64,000 bases of DNA. It comes from Chloroflexi bacterium 54-19 (GTDB taxonomy: Bacteria; Chloroflexota; Chloroflexia; Chloroheliales; Chloroheliaceae). The notes beneath the pieces were generated by a model, which saw nothing but the letters and a program-made list of their open reading frames with translations, was not told the origin of the DNA and made no database searches. Shown piece by piece: positions 7,581-15,422 of this stretch. Both the position numbers and the translations under genes were made by a program. Position 1 is the stretch's first letter; each line of letters opens with the position of its first letter. The stretch lies in the NCBI GenBank assembly GCA_001898225.1, contig MKTJ01000043.1, positions 1-64,000 on the forward strand, given 5' to 3'.

Positions 7581-8378
7581 TTAAGATTTAACTTCAATTT
7601 TGATTTTGAGGGAAGGCAACATGGCTATTTCCAGGCTAAGAAAGACCGTTTCGCCGTTCTCCCCCGTCTTCTGGATAATTCTCTTGTCCGTATATTCAAG
7701 GGTTATGGTTTGCCCGGACTGGTGATTTTGTTCGAGTGGGTCCACCAGTTCGACCTGTAAATCACACCTTGTGGCAGAAGTGCGCCAGGCCGTTATGCTC
7801 GCCTGCAAACCCGTCTCCGTTGTTTCATCCAGGAAATCTTCAAAAAGGACCGAATATTCGCCGGTAGGGTCGTTGGTTTCAGCTCCAGTTTGATAGCCCG
7901 ACCCGGTTTCGTGGACCCCGTTGGCGGTGACTGGTTCAAACCTTATCGCGTAAATCGAGGACCGCACCATGTTTTTAAGAGCCTGAACGAGTGGTTCCAA
8001 GTGGGGCCAGGGTTTCGTTTCTGTCACAGCCGGGGCAGGAGTAGGAGCTAAAAGTGGGACCGGCACACCAACCAGTCCCTGTAATTCGAGAAAATCGGTC
8101 GCGCAGTCAGGGCACTGGGACATATGAGCGACAAACCGGCGGCGTTCGTCCGGGGGCAACTGGGCGCGGGCCAGCGGTTCAAGGTAATATGGCATAATCT
8201 CCTGGGCCGCTTCGTGGTCGATTCCTCCCAGCAAATCCAAATCCCGGAACAGGGCGGCTAACCCTGTATCGAACTCGGCCCTTTTTCTGAGAAAATCGAG
8301 AGCTTGCCGAAATTCAGCCTCGCTGGCCCTTCCTGTCAGGTAATCCTCTAATATTTTGTTTGCGGTAGCCTCGTCCAA
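7581..8378 (-). CDS. Anti-sigma factor with zinc-finger (ZAS) motif
   Basis: 265 residues. His-x3-Cys-x2-Cys is visible in FVAHMSQCPDCATDF (about 84-98), the zinc-binding anti-sigma signature. It is preceded by a helical N-terminus that includes LPPDERRRF. No clear transmembrane helix is present, so it looks like a soluble anti-sigma protein. The C-terminal 150 residues (beta-rich, TGEYSVLFEDFLDETTETGL and following) may be a sensing or immunoglobulin-like domain. It follows the sigma gene by 93 bases, the classic sigma then anti-sigma order, and should hold the sigma factor inactive until a signal, possibly redox, arrives. Confidence 0.85.
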   Translation of the reverse strand: MDEATANKILEDYLTGRASEAEFRQALDFLRKRAEFDTGLAALFRDLDLLGGIDHEAAQEIMPYYLEPLARAQLPPDERRRFVAHMSQCPDCATDFLELQGLVGVPVPLLAPTPAPAVTETKPWPHLEPLVQALKNMVRSSIYAIRFEPVTANGVHETGSGYQTGAETNDPTGEYSVLFEDFLDETTETGLQASITAWRTSATRCDLQVELVDPLEQNHQSGQTITLEYTDKRIIQKTGENGETVFLSLEIAMLPSLKIKIEVKS

Positions 8379-8471
8379 AATTTATGCTCTCTTAGAATAT
8401 ATTTTATAAGGAGATTTTAACTGATAATTCCTGGTTTTATATAAAGTTTTATTAGAATTTCAGATGACTTT

Positions 8472-9275
8472 TTATTCCGGGTATTTCAACCAGGTTTTGC
8501 GTAAATTTAGCAAAGCCTGGCTTTTTAATTTCGTGACCTTGAGAGGTGTTAAATCCAACAAGTCGGCCAATTCCTCAATAGTTTTTTCCTCAAGATAAAA
8601 CCCCACGATTATTCGCTTATAAAGTTGGCTGTTGCGGGTATTTGACCGCATTCCCTGGATAATATTTAAAAGTTGTGCCCGCAGTTCGTGGTCAAGGGCA
8701 ACAGTTTCGGGGTTTGCGCCTGGAGAAGTGTCTGGGATTTCCATTTCGGTCACCCTTAAAACCGCCTGGACTTTTTCCAGGGTCTGGGCCTGTTCCGCCC
8801 GGTCAGGTTTAGACAAAATTACCGTCTTAAGCCGGCCTTTTTTTGAAAGATAATCTTTGAAAACATTCTGACAAACCTGGGTAGCCCACACCAGAAAGGC
8901 GGTCGGAAACCGGACCTGGCCCAGCTTTTTTAGAACAATCTCGACTACATCCCCGGCTAAATCTTCGGCAGATATTTCATCCAGTTTGTGGTGATTTTTA
9001 AAGATCCCGAAAAAATAGCCGCGCAACCAGTGGTAGGCCAACTGGTCCCGTTCCTGACACCCGGCATAGATAATTTCCGAGGCTGCCCCGTAGGCATAAT
9101 CCCAGGGTCGCTGGCCGGGCAGAGTTGTCTCTTTGGACCCTGCCGCAAAGGCCAGTTGTCCCTGTGTAATTAACCCGGCCCAATCCTCCCCGGTTAACCC
9201 AAGGTGTTCTAAAACCTGCCGGGAGGCTTCTTCAATTGCCGGTATTACCCCCTCAGAACCCGGTTCGTCTATCAA
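8472..9275 (-). CDS. ECF-type RNA polymerase sigma factor
   Basis: 267 residues with an unusually long N-terminal extension of about 75 residues. Region 2 is AYHWLRGYFFGIFKNHHKLDE through FLVWATQVCQNVFKDYL (about 79-145). Region 4 is LYKRIIVGFYLEEKTIEEL-ADLLDLTPLKVTKLKSQALLNLRK (about 218-262) with a recognisable helix-turn-helix. The linker is rich in Pro/Ala/Glu. It pairs with the downstream ZAS anti-sigma gene and is divergent from a tiny secreted peptide gene, so it could drive that gene and itself. No obvious repeated ECF -35/-10 pair could be fixed by eye. Confidence 0.85.
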   Translation of the reverse strand: MIDEPGSEGVIPAIEEASRQVLEHLGLTGEDWAGLITQGQLAFAAGSKETTLPGQRPWDYAYGAASEIIYAGCQERDQLAYHWLRGYFFGIFKNHHKLDEISAEDLAGDVVEIVLKKLGQVRFPTAFLVWATQVCQNVFKDYLSKKGRLKTVILSKPDRAEQAQTLEKVQAVLRVTEMEIPDTSPGANPETVALDHELRAQLLNIIQGMRSNTRNSQLYKRIIVGFYLEEKTIEELADLLDLTPLKVTKLKSQALLNLRKTWLKYPE

Positions 9276-9328
9276 TTCTCAAAACCCTACAAAATATAGA
9301 AATTCGACAAAATTTTTCGGATATTTGA

Positions 9329-9414
9329 GAACCTCCGGCCTCTTTCCTTTTGCCGCAGCGAGAAATGGCTCGTCGGCAGGGTTTTTCCCTCAAGAGGTTA
9401 CTTTTCGGAGGTTC
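9329..9414 (+). promoter_or_regulatory. Structured 5' leader that can mask the peptide gene's ribosome-binding site
   Basis: GAACCTCCG (9329-9337) is the exact reverse complement of CGGAGGTTC (9406-9414), which contains the Shine-Dalgarno GGAGG of the peptide gene. Between them is a hairpin, TGCCGCAGCGAG-AAATGG-CTCGTCGGCA (9351-9378), followed by GGGTTTTT. GAGGTT at 9394-9399 can compete for the same AACCTC. If transcription starts upstream of 9329 this is a candidate translational switch. Alternatively the 9-base arms are an operator or an ECF-type GAACC element present on both strands. Confidence 0.4.
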
Positions 9415-9416
9415 CA

Positions 9417-9608
9417 ATGTATCTATCTCAATTAAAAGGCCGGGTTGGAAAAGCTGCCCTGGCTTTGGGCCTGGGCGCTGCCCTGGCCTGGGCGGTCTTG
9501 GTCGGTGGCCCGACCGGGCACCAGGCTAACGCCAACGTTTCCGGGGCGTCAAGCGTGATTGTCGTCGCTGATGGAGGTGGCACCAATCCTCCTCCCGGTT
9601 CCGGTTAG
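9417..9608 (+). CDS. Small secreted peptide precursor (candidate signalling pro-peptide)
   Basis: 63 residues behind a strong GGAGG five bases before ATG. Residues 1-12 are basic (KGRVGK), 13-31 are a hydrophobic Ala/Leu/Val h-region, and Ala37-Asn-Ala39 is a good signal peptidase site. Cleavage there would release 24 residues containing SSVIVVADGGGTNPPPGSG. A perfect 14-base hairpin follows the stop, so this is an independent short transcript. It stands between the sigma/anti-sigma pair (divergent) and an XRE-TPR regulator (convergent). The size, the signal and the TPR-regulator neighbour fit the pro-peptide of an RRNPP-type cell-cell signalling pair, but this is inference. A small surface or sigma-regulated peptide of another kind is possible. 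Confidence 0.75.
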   Translation: MYLSQLKGRVGKAALALGLGAALAWAVLVGGPTGHQANANVSGASSVIVVADGGGTNPPPGSG

Positions 9609-9621
9609 TCTCAGCACTTCA

Positions 9622-9651
9622 TTGCCAGGCCAACCTTGGTTGGCCTGGCAA
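9622..9651. terminator. Hairpin terminator between peptide and TPR regulator
   Basis: TTGCCAGGCCAACC (9622-9635) pairs perfectly with GGTTGGCCTGGCAA (9638-9651) and is followed by ACATTTTCG. It can serve the peptide gene on the plus strand and, being symmetric, the convergent regulator on the minus strand. Confidence 0.75.
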
Positions 9652-9664
9652 ACATTTTCGAGAA

Positions 9665-11026
9665 TCAGGCTGACCTTGACATGGAGAAGCGGACTTCCAG
9701 GGCTTTTTCCAAAAACCCATGTTTTTTAAGGGCGTCAGCATAGTTTTCCATTACCTTATCATAGAGATAAGACTGGTTTTGAGGGTCCAACCATCTAATG
9801 GCTTCCTCGTAATCCTTAAATGCGCCATCCAGGTTTCCTAGGGCCAGTTTTACATCCGCCAGAGTTGATAAACTTTGACCTAATTGTAAAGTATCTCCAA
9901 TCTCCCGGTTGATTTCAACTGAAGCTTCAATGTGACCTAAAGCCCGCTCCGGTTCCCCTTTTTGTTTATAGAGATAAGCCAGATTATTATTAATAAGGGC
10001 CTGGGTTCTGGGGTCAACGAGCTTATCCACCTTGCTTAAGGCTTTCAAAAGAGTTTCCTCGGCCAACTTGAAATCACTTCGCTCAATAAAGGTCAGGCCA
10101 AGTTGGTCGAGCATTTGCACCGCCATTTTAGGTTCATTACATTTTTCGAAAAGTTTAACGCTCCGGTCGAAAGATAAAGCCGCGCGGGCATAATCACCCA
10201 TACCCTTATAGGTTATTCCTAAACCCCAGAATATCAGACCTACCTGTTTATCATCTTCGCCCTGTTCGGCCAGCGGCAGAGCGTCATTCCTGTAAATTTT
10301 TATTGCCAGGTCACTTCTCCCAAGCATGTAATGTTCATTCGCAATGTTTGTATAAAGGATCAGGCGAAAGCGGCGGTTGGTAATGTTGTTTTTCAAAACC
10401 GCTTCCAGGCTTTTCTGGTGCACCTTTAATGCTTCCTTGGTCCGGCCCTCCCGGTACAGACTCAACCCAATCAGGTTCCGAACGACTTCAACTTGCAAAG
10501 GATTAACCGCTGGCTGGCTCTCTAAAAGTTGCAGGGCTTCTGCCAGGGCTTCCTCGGCTAAATGGTAATTTTTCATTTGAAGATGGGCATTGCCGCGCAA
10601 CCTGAAAAATACCGGCTTTAATTCGGAGGCTAACTCCTCGGGTTTAGCGTTAAAAGGTTCCAGAAAACTGAGGGCCACTTCCGGCATTTCAACCTCAACC
10701 TTTGTATGGGCATTCATAAGGGCTAATTCTTGTTCGGCAACTTTGAGGTCTACCAGGCTACCCGAAGAAATTGGTTCGGCAGGGTTATCTTCTAAAAAGG
10801 ATTGGGGAGTGGTATCCAGGGCTGCTGCCAGGTAAGCCAGGAATTCGTTGGTAGGGGCCACCAGGCCGTTTTCCACGTCATTAATCAAACGCTCGTAATA
10901 CAGTTCATTGACCAGGTCCCGCTGGTGGAGACCTAAAATCGTCCGCCGCATGCAGATCCTGGCTCCAAGCAAGCGCAAAGCATCCCTGGTAAGATTTTCA
11001 GCGGAAAACTCGTCTTTATCTGTCAT
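9665..11026 (-). CDS. XRE-family regulator with TPR domain (RRNPP-like architecture)
   Basis: 453 residues. An N-terminal XRE helix-turn-helix spans about 17-72 (CMRRTILGLHQRDLVNELYY, then RLINDVENGLVAPTNEFLAYLAAAL). After a short linker, about eight or nine tetratricopeptide-type helical hairpins fill about 110-445, with typical spacing and residues such as GLGITYKGMGDYARAALSF, LGLTFIERSDFKLAEETLLK and NNLAYLYKQKGEPERALGHI. HTH plus TPR is the layout of PlcR, Rgg and NprR, which bind re-imported peptides in the TPR groove. The adjacent tiny secreted peptide gene strengthens the comparison. A TPR regulator sensing proteins or another ligand is the alternative. Confidence 0.88.
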   Translation of the reverse strand: MTDKDEFSAENLTRDALRLLGARICMRRTILGLHQRDLVNELYYERLINDVENGLVAPTNEFLAYLAAALDTTPQSFLEDNPAEPISSGSLVDLKVAEQELALMNAHTKVEVEMPEVALSFLEPFNAKPEELASELKPVFFRLRGNAHLQMKNYHLAEEALAEALQLLESQPAVNPLQVEVVRNLIGLSLYREGRTKEALKVHQKSLEAVLKNNITNRRFRLILYTNIANEHYMLGRSDLAIKIYRNDALPLAEQGEDDKQVGLIFWGLGITYKGMGDYARAALSFDRSVKLFEKCNEPKMAVQMLDQLGLTFIERSDFKLAEETLLKALSKVDKLVDPRTQALINNNLAYLYKQKGEPERALGHIEASVEINREIGDTLQLGQSLSTLADVKLALGNLDGAFKDYEEAIRWLDPQNQSYLYDKVMENYADALKKHGFLEKALEVRFSMSRSA

Positions 11027-11183
11027 ATTTTTGGTTCAAAAAACTGGAATTTAAAAGTTTTGGCCGGGCCAGCCTCCAGCCGCAGCCACCATCATTCACC
11101 AACGAATATCAACAATAGATATTAAAGAAATAATATTACAACCCTACCATTTTATCAAGCATACAGCCTTGCAAAAACGAAAA

Positions 11184-11203
11184 CCCCGCCTTTTTTGGCG
11201 GGG
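11184..11203 (-). terminator. Terminator of the 11305-11787 gene
   Basis: Read on the minus strand, CCCCGCC-AAAAAA-GGCGGGG is followed by TTTTCGTTTTT. It lies about 100 bases beyond the stop of the upstream minus-strand gene. The rest of 11027-11304 shows no gene; it holds the promoter side of the XRE-TPR gene. Confidence 0.8.
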
Positions 11204-11304
11204 GATTTACCGGGATAATTCCGAAGAATACCCGTCCTCTTGCAAAAGAATTTTACCAGTAACCCAGGATAAATACGTTTCCAATTAACCCGTGACATTG
11301 AAGT

Positions 11305-11787
11305 TTATTTTTTGGAGATGGTGTTTTTGGAAGTGTCCTGGCGGTACTTCATGGCCAGGCGCGTTTCAATCAGGTTAACATTTACATAGATAAACCCAAT
11401 TTTGTGGACGGCCCGGTCAGTCAGGGCCGGGTCGGATTGGAATAACTTCCGGCAAAATTTTTTGCATTCGTCCTCGATAATGCCGGTAGTGCTGACGAAA
11501 TCTTTTACGGTAAAGCCCAGTTTAAGGCGCTCGCTTAAACCGTCCTGCAAATCGAGTTCAATTCGAGCCGCCGGGCCATCTTCGACCCAACGGCAAGTCT
11601 GTTGGAGGGCACCTTCCACAATTTTTCGCAATTCGTAATCATTGAGGCGAGAGTAAGCCGGGGTTGCTTCAATTTTAAGGCGTTGAACGATGCTTTTTAC
11701 CAGGGGTTGGATATTCGTTTCCAGGTTTTGCCGGATAAAACTGCCTTCAGACTGCTTGCTACTATCAAAATTTAGGTTATTGGTCAT
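11305..11787 (-). CDS. Hypothetical soluble alpha-helical protein
   Basis: 160 residues from the ATG at 11787 (MTNNLNFD). An upstream in-frame TTG at 11826 has no ribosome-binding site, while AGGA precedes this ATG at a rather long distance. There is no signal or membrane segment. The protein is all-helical with conserved-looking blocks IVQRLKIEATPAYSRLNDYELRKIVEGALQQ and GFTVKDFVSTTGIIEDECKKF. This looks vaguely like the N-terminal sensory domain of RsbR-type stressosome proteins, but without the STAS part; I do not claim the assignment. It stands alone with its own terminator. Confidence 0.7.
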   Translation of the reverse strand: MTNNLNFDSSKQSEGSFIRQNLETNIQPLVKSIVQRLKIEATPAYSRLNDYELRKIVEGALQQTCRWVEDGPAARIELDLQDGLSERLKLGFTVKDFVSTTGIIEDECKKFCRKLFQSDPALTDRAVHKIGFIYVNVNLIETRLAMKYRQDTSKNTISKK

Positions 11788-11961
11788 TGAGTTGTAATTC
11801 CTGGCTGGGTATAAATAGTACAACAAAAAATATTACGAGCAGGCTAAATTTGCCATAAATAGCTGGACGCCAAAATCTTAACAAAAGGGTGGGGTATTAT
11901 CTATAGGCGATATGCACCAAAACCTTTAACTTTTAATGTCGCATTTGACCAATTCCAAAAA

Positions 11962-12004
11962 CTAAAATTACCGGCCCACCACACGGGTAAGCCGGTAATT
12001 TTAG
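11962..12004. terminator. Terminator after the MarR-MFS operon
   Basis: CTAAAATTACCGGC (11962-11975) pairs perfectly with GCCGGTAATTTTAG (11991-12004). It lies 37 bases past the MFS gene stop on the minus strand. Confidence 0.8.
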
Positions 12005-12041
12005 CAAGGAGGAGAAGGAATTACCTTTAGCGGGATGGTTT

Positions 12042-13463
12042 TTACTGTTCCGTAGAAGGGGCAGCTTCAGGAGTGGGCGTAAGGACCGCTCTGCCTGCCC
12101 TTTTGTAATTGTGGTTGCGCCGGTAATAAAGGAGAGCAATCGGCACGGCCAGTCCACTCAAAACCGCCGAGGTAAACATCGAGAAAGGCGTTCCGCCTGC
12201 GCTACTCAACCAACCAACAAAGACGCTCCCGAATGGGGTTGTCCCGGCGAAAACCAGCATGTACACGCTCATCACGCGGCCTCGCAGGTGGTCAGGTGTA
12301 TTCATCTGGACGTAAGTGTTGGTTGCGGCGCTGACCTGGATCATAGCCAACCCGGTGCCAACCATAAAGAACAGGGTCAGGAAAAAGTTGCCGGAAAGGG
12401 CTACTCCCGCCTCAAAGAAAGCAAACCAGGCTGTGGCTATTAAGATATTCCGGTGGTTGGGATTTTTGGCGTTGACCGCGATGTAAAGGGAGGAGAACAA
12501 AGCCCCTAACCCTAAACCGGCCATCAGGATTCCATAGCCATCCGCCCCAACTTTCAAAATCTCACGGGCTATTACCGGTATCCAGACGTTAAAGTTAAAC
12601 CCAAAAGTGCCAACCATCCCGACCACTATAATCAAGGTTGCTATCGAGGGAGTATGCCAGATAAAAGAGAGCCCCTCGCCCAAATTCTTAAAGACCGAAC
12701 CCTCAAGCCGTTTTCGGGAATTCTGGAATAATTTCGAGGTATCCATCTTTAACAGGCCAATGATCACGGCGATATAGCTAAAAGCGTTCAACCAGATTGC
12801 CAGGGCCACCCCGGCCTCGGTGCTTCGGAAAATAGCCTCGCCCAGGCCAATCAAAAGGCCGGCTACCGCCGGTCCAACTACGCGGGCCGCGTTAAAGATA
12901 GTGGAGTTCAGGGCTACGGCGTTCATCAGGTCGTCTTTGCCGACCATCTCCGAGACAAATGACTGGCGGGTCGGCATATCGAGAGCGTTTACCATACCGA
13001 GGGCCAGGGCGCAAAGGTAGACGTGCCATAGTTGGACCCACCCGCCTACGGTCAAAACACCGAGCAGGGCAGCGACCGCCATCGAAGAACTCTGGGTAAT
13101 AAGCAAGATGCGGTGCTTGGAATAGCGGTCCGCAATTACCCCGGTGAAGAGCGAAAAGAGCAGGGTTGGCAGAAATTGCAACCCGGCCACCAGGCCCAGC
13201 GCGAAAGGGTCATTATTACTAAGGGTCAGCACCAGCCAGGATTGGGCCAGGTTTTGCATCCAGGTGCCAATAAGGGAGACAAGCTGGCCGGTCCAGAAGA
13301 GGCGGTAGTTGCGGTGGCGAAGGGCTTTACCACCCTTGAAAATATAATTCTTCAGGCGAGAAAGATAGCTTTCCTGGGCAGGAACCGGGTCGGGTCCAGC
13401 CAGGGGAGCCGGGGGATTAACCAGGAGTTGGTCTTGATTTTGGGCTTTAGGATCTGACTCCAT
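12042..13463 (-). CDS. MFS-family efflux transporter
   Basis: 473 residues with about twelve hydrophobic segments. The N-terminal signature RHRNYRLFWTGQLVSLIGTWMQNLAQSWLVL (about 48-78) and GVIADRYSKHRILLITQ (about 109-125, the loop 2-3 motif) place it with the enterobactin-exporter-like / DUF894 type of MFS drug-antiporter relatives. The second gene of a two-gene operon, starting 4 bases after the MarR stop, so translation is probably coupled and expression controlled by that MarR. Likely exports a toxic or self-made small molecule; the substrate cannot be read from sequence. Confidence 0.9.
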   Translation of the reverse strand: MESDPKAQNQDQLLVNPPAPLAGPDPVPAQESYLSRLKNYIFKGGKALRHRNYRLFWTGQLVSLIGTWMQNLAQSWLVLTLSNNDPFALGLVAGLQFLPTLLFSLFTGVIADRYSKHRILLITQSSSMAVAALLGVLTVGGWVQLWHVYLCALALGMVNALDMPTRQSFVSEMVGKDDLMNAVALNSTIFNAARVVGPAVAGLLIGLGEAIFRSTEAGVALAIWLNAFSYIAVIIGLLKMDTSKLFQNSRKRLEGSVFKNLGEGLSFIWHTPSIATLIIVVGMVGTFGFNFNVWIPVIAREILKVGADGYGILMAGLGLGALFSSLYIAVNAKNPNHRNILIATAWFAFFEAGVALSGNFFLTLFFMVGTGLAMIQVSAATNTYVQMNTPDHLRGRVMSVYMLVFAGTTPFGSVFVGWLSSAGGTPFSMFTSAVLSGLAVPIALLYYRRNHNYKRAGRAVLTPTPEAAPSTEQ

Positions 13464-13467
13464 TTTC

Positions 13468-13986
13468 TTAATTTACCTGTAATTTTCTAATATTAAAAAC
13501 TTCGTTGTTTTCACCCGGTACATTGGGTTGCATGGCGGCGGCCAGGGCTTCCAGGCCCGCTTCGAGATGGTGTAGAGCGGTGTCGTCCATCCGGTCCAGG
13601 GCTTCGGCCAGTTGTTTGCGTCGAATATTCTCCACCTGCTCAACGGTTTGGCGCCCTTTATCGGTTAAGGTAAGCAAAAAACTGCGCTTATCGTCCGGGG
13701 CGATGGCACGGGTTATCATTCCATCCAGTTCGAGACGGTCAATCAGTCCGGTGACGGTGGTGCGACTGACCCCCATGGCATCGGCGACTTCACGGGGACT
13801 GGTCACCCGCCCGGCGGCAAGGAGTAACAGGGCCCGACTGGCTCCCAGAGGAAGATTAGTCTGCTGCCAGGCTTCCGGCCAACCGGAGCGAATTAACCGC
13901 TGGACGAGTTGGTCCAGGTCCAGGACGGAGTTTTTTAATTTTTCGGTTGGCGTGGATTGGAGGGGAGAGCTTACTTTATTCGACAT
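13468..13986 (-). CDS. MarR-family transcriptional regulator
   Basis: 172 residues. The winged helix is clear: SPREVADAMGVSRTTVTGLIDRLELDGMITR (about 62-92) followed by the wing DDKRSFLLTLTDKGR. A C-terminal dimerisation helix region runs to about 160. It heads the operon with an MFS exporter, the usual arrangement where a ligand relieves MarR repression of its own operon. The upstream 160 bases are AT-rich and hold several imperfect palindromes, but I could not single out an operator. Confidence 0.92.
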   Translation of the reverse strand: MSNKVSSPLQSTPTEKLKNSVLDLDQLVQRLIRSGWPEAWQQTNLPLGASRALLLLAAGRVTSPREVADAMGVSRTTVTGLIDRLELDGMITRAIAPDDKRSFLLTLTDKGRQTVEQVENIRRKQLAEALDRMDDTALHHLEAGLEALAAAMQPNVPGENNEVFNIRKLQVN

Positions 13987-14148
13987 TTTTAATATACCAG
14001 CTTATCAATATAATCCAAGTTTTCGTACTATTAACAAAATAAGTATAATTCAATATCCCTCTCAAATCAATATTTATTGGTATATTTTTGGATAAGATTT
14101 AATAAAGGATAGGATAACCGTTTGCAATACCTGGAGAATATAAGGAAA

Positions 14149-15072
14149 TTAAAACTCGCGGCAGTATTTATAGATAAGGTATTTTTCTTCAAAGCCGACG
14201 GCCCGGTAAAGCCCCTGGGCCGAATCCCGGAAATTATCCGTTTCCACGATAACTTTTTCTATACCATAAGCTCTCATCCGCCTAAAAGTTTCTTCCAGGA
14301 CTACCCGGCCCAACCCCTGCTTCCGGTAGTCAGGATGGACGCCCATGGGTTCGATTTGGCCGGTAAAACCCCAGGGGTGCTTTTGGTAAAGTTTGTCCCG
14401 GCTTTCTTGGCCTATCCACCCGCTGCAAAAGGCAGCAACATTCCCATCCGGCGCAACGGCCACGACATTCAGGTCAGGTTGGTAAAGACTCCATCGCTCA
14501 ACCTGTTCTCGCCAGCGTGTACTCATGGTTGTCGAGTCGAATGCGGCCCGGTGTATTTCTACATATTCATCAGAGGTTGAAACGTTGCGAATAGAAAACC
14601 CAGGGGGGAACACCGGGTGTGGTACTGCCACATCCAGAGATTTTTCAAAGTGGGTGGTCTGCCAGTCGTGTTTGTAAAAACCGTTCCGGCTTAATAAATC
14701 CACTTTGGCAGCATCATTTTGAGGCACGTCAATAAAAAGCAAAGGGTGTTCGTAACTGAGGTAATCCTTGCTTATTTTAGGGAAAATTTCGATAGCCCAA
14801 TTGAGGATTTGTCGTTCGAGACTGGACCCGGCATAAATTGTTGAATAAGCATAGTCAAGGGTTTGCCAGGGCCATTGAATAACGGCAAAGGCAATCAGTT
14901 CGCCCACCTCATTTTGCCACAAGCCAACGCTGCGAGGATCATCCAGGGCGGGTCCACTCAGGCGGTAAGGCAAATCTAGGACATGGACGCTGGTGGAGGG
15001 GTTTTCCTCAACCAGCCGTTGCATTGCCAGGCAATCCACCCAGCCCTTGAATTCACGTTTAAGGCCAATCAT
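14149..15072 (-). CDS. GNAT-family N-acetyltransferase
   Basis: 307 residues. The C-terminal half is a typical GNAT fold: acetyl-CoA loop GVHPDYRKQGLGRVVLEETFRRM (about 245-267; R/Q-x-x-G-x-G/A variant KQGLGR), then KVIVETDNFRDSAQGLYRAVGFEEKYLIY. The N-terminal half, containing FAVIQWPWQ and LLFIDVPQNDAAKVDLLSRNGF, looks like a second, degenerate GNAT domain. It follows a lipoprotein and a small membrane protein in the same direction with a 20-base gap, so it may be co-transcribed. The acceptor substrate is unknown. Confidence 0.88.
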   Translation of the reverse strand: MIGLKREFKGWVDCLAMQRLVEENPSTSVHVLDLPYRLSGPALDDPRSVGLWQNEVGELIAFAVIQWPWQTLDYAYSTIYAGSSLERQILNWAIEIFPKISKDYLSYEHPLLFIDVPQNDAAKVDLLSRNGFYKHDWQTTHFEKSLDVAVPHPVFPPGFSIRNVSTSDEYVEIHRAAFDSTTMSTRWREQVERWSLYQPDLNVVAVAPDGNVAAFCSGWIGQESRDKLYQKHPWGFTGQIEPMGVHPDYRKQGLGRVVLEETFRRMRAYGIEKVIVETDNFRDSAQGLYRAVGFEEKYLIYKYCREF

Positions 15073-15092
15073 TATTTTATCTTCCTTGAAGT

Positions 15093-15419
15093 TTACTTTG
15101 TAGTGCCTGGGGTAAGAGTGGGCTGGCTTTGCAGTCCGGGCGGTAAGGGTGGGGCATCGCTCTGTCCCTGGTTTGGGAGGGCCACGAGGGGCGTCGGGTT
15201 GACCGTCGGCAGGGCCGGGAAAGTCAGGCTCGGAATGGGTCCGGTGGCGATTGTAGCCGGTTGAACTGTGACAGTCGAAGGTTTATCAGCGGCTGCCGAA
15301 GGAGGCTGGCCGGAAGTCAGCACCTGTACCAGGATTATAATTGCCACCAAAACCGCCAGGCCCAGGTCAATCGCCATTACCAGGGCCAACCGTCTATCCC
15401 TTTGCGCCCATTTCCACAT
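15093..15419 (-). CDS. Small single-pass membrane protein with Pro/Thr-rich tail
   Basis: 108 residues. A basic N-terminus (KWAQRDRR) precedes one transmembrane helix at about 14-34 (LVMAIDLGLAVLVAIIILV). After it comes a low-complexity Pro/Ser/Thr tail without recognisable domains, probably outside the cell. It begins 4 bases after the upstream lipoprotein stop, so the two are surely co-transcribed. The role is unknown; it may tether or accompany the lipoprotein. Confidence 0.75.
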   Translation of the reverse strand: MWKWAQRDRRLALVMAIDLGLAVLVAIIILVQVLTSGQPPSAAADKPSTVTVQPATIATGPIPSLTFPALPTVNPTPLVALPNQGQSDAPPLPPGLQSQPTLTPGTTK

Positions 15420-15422
15420 TTG

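Noticed and set aside
9301..9416. c-di-GMP (GEMM) riboswitch in the peptide leader
   Set aside because: Some short words resemble the class, but the conserved core and tetraloop receptor could not be found; only the anti-Shine-Dalgarno pairing is supported.
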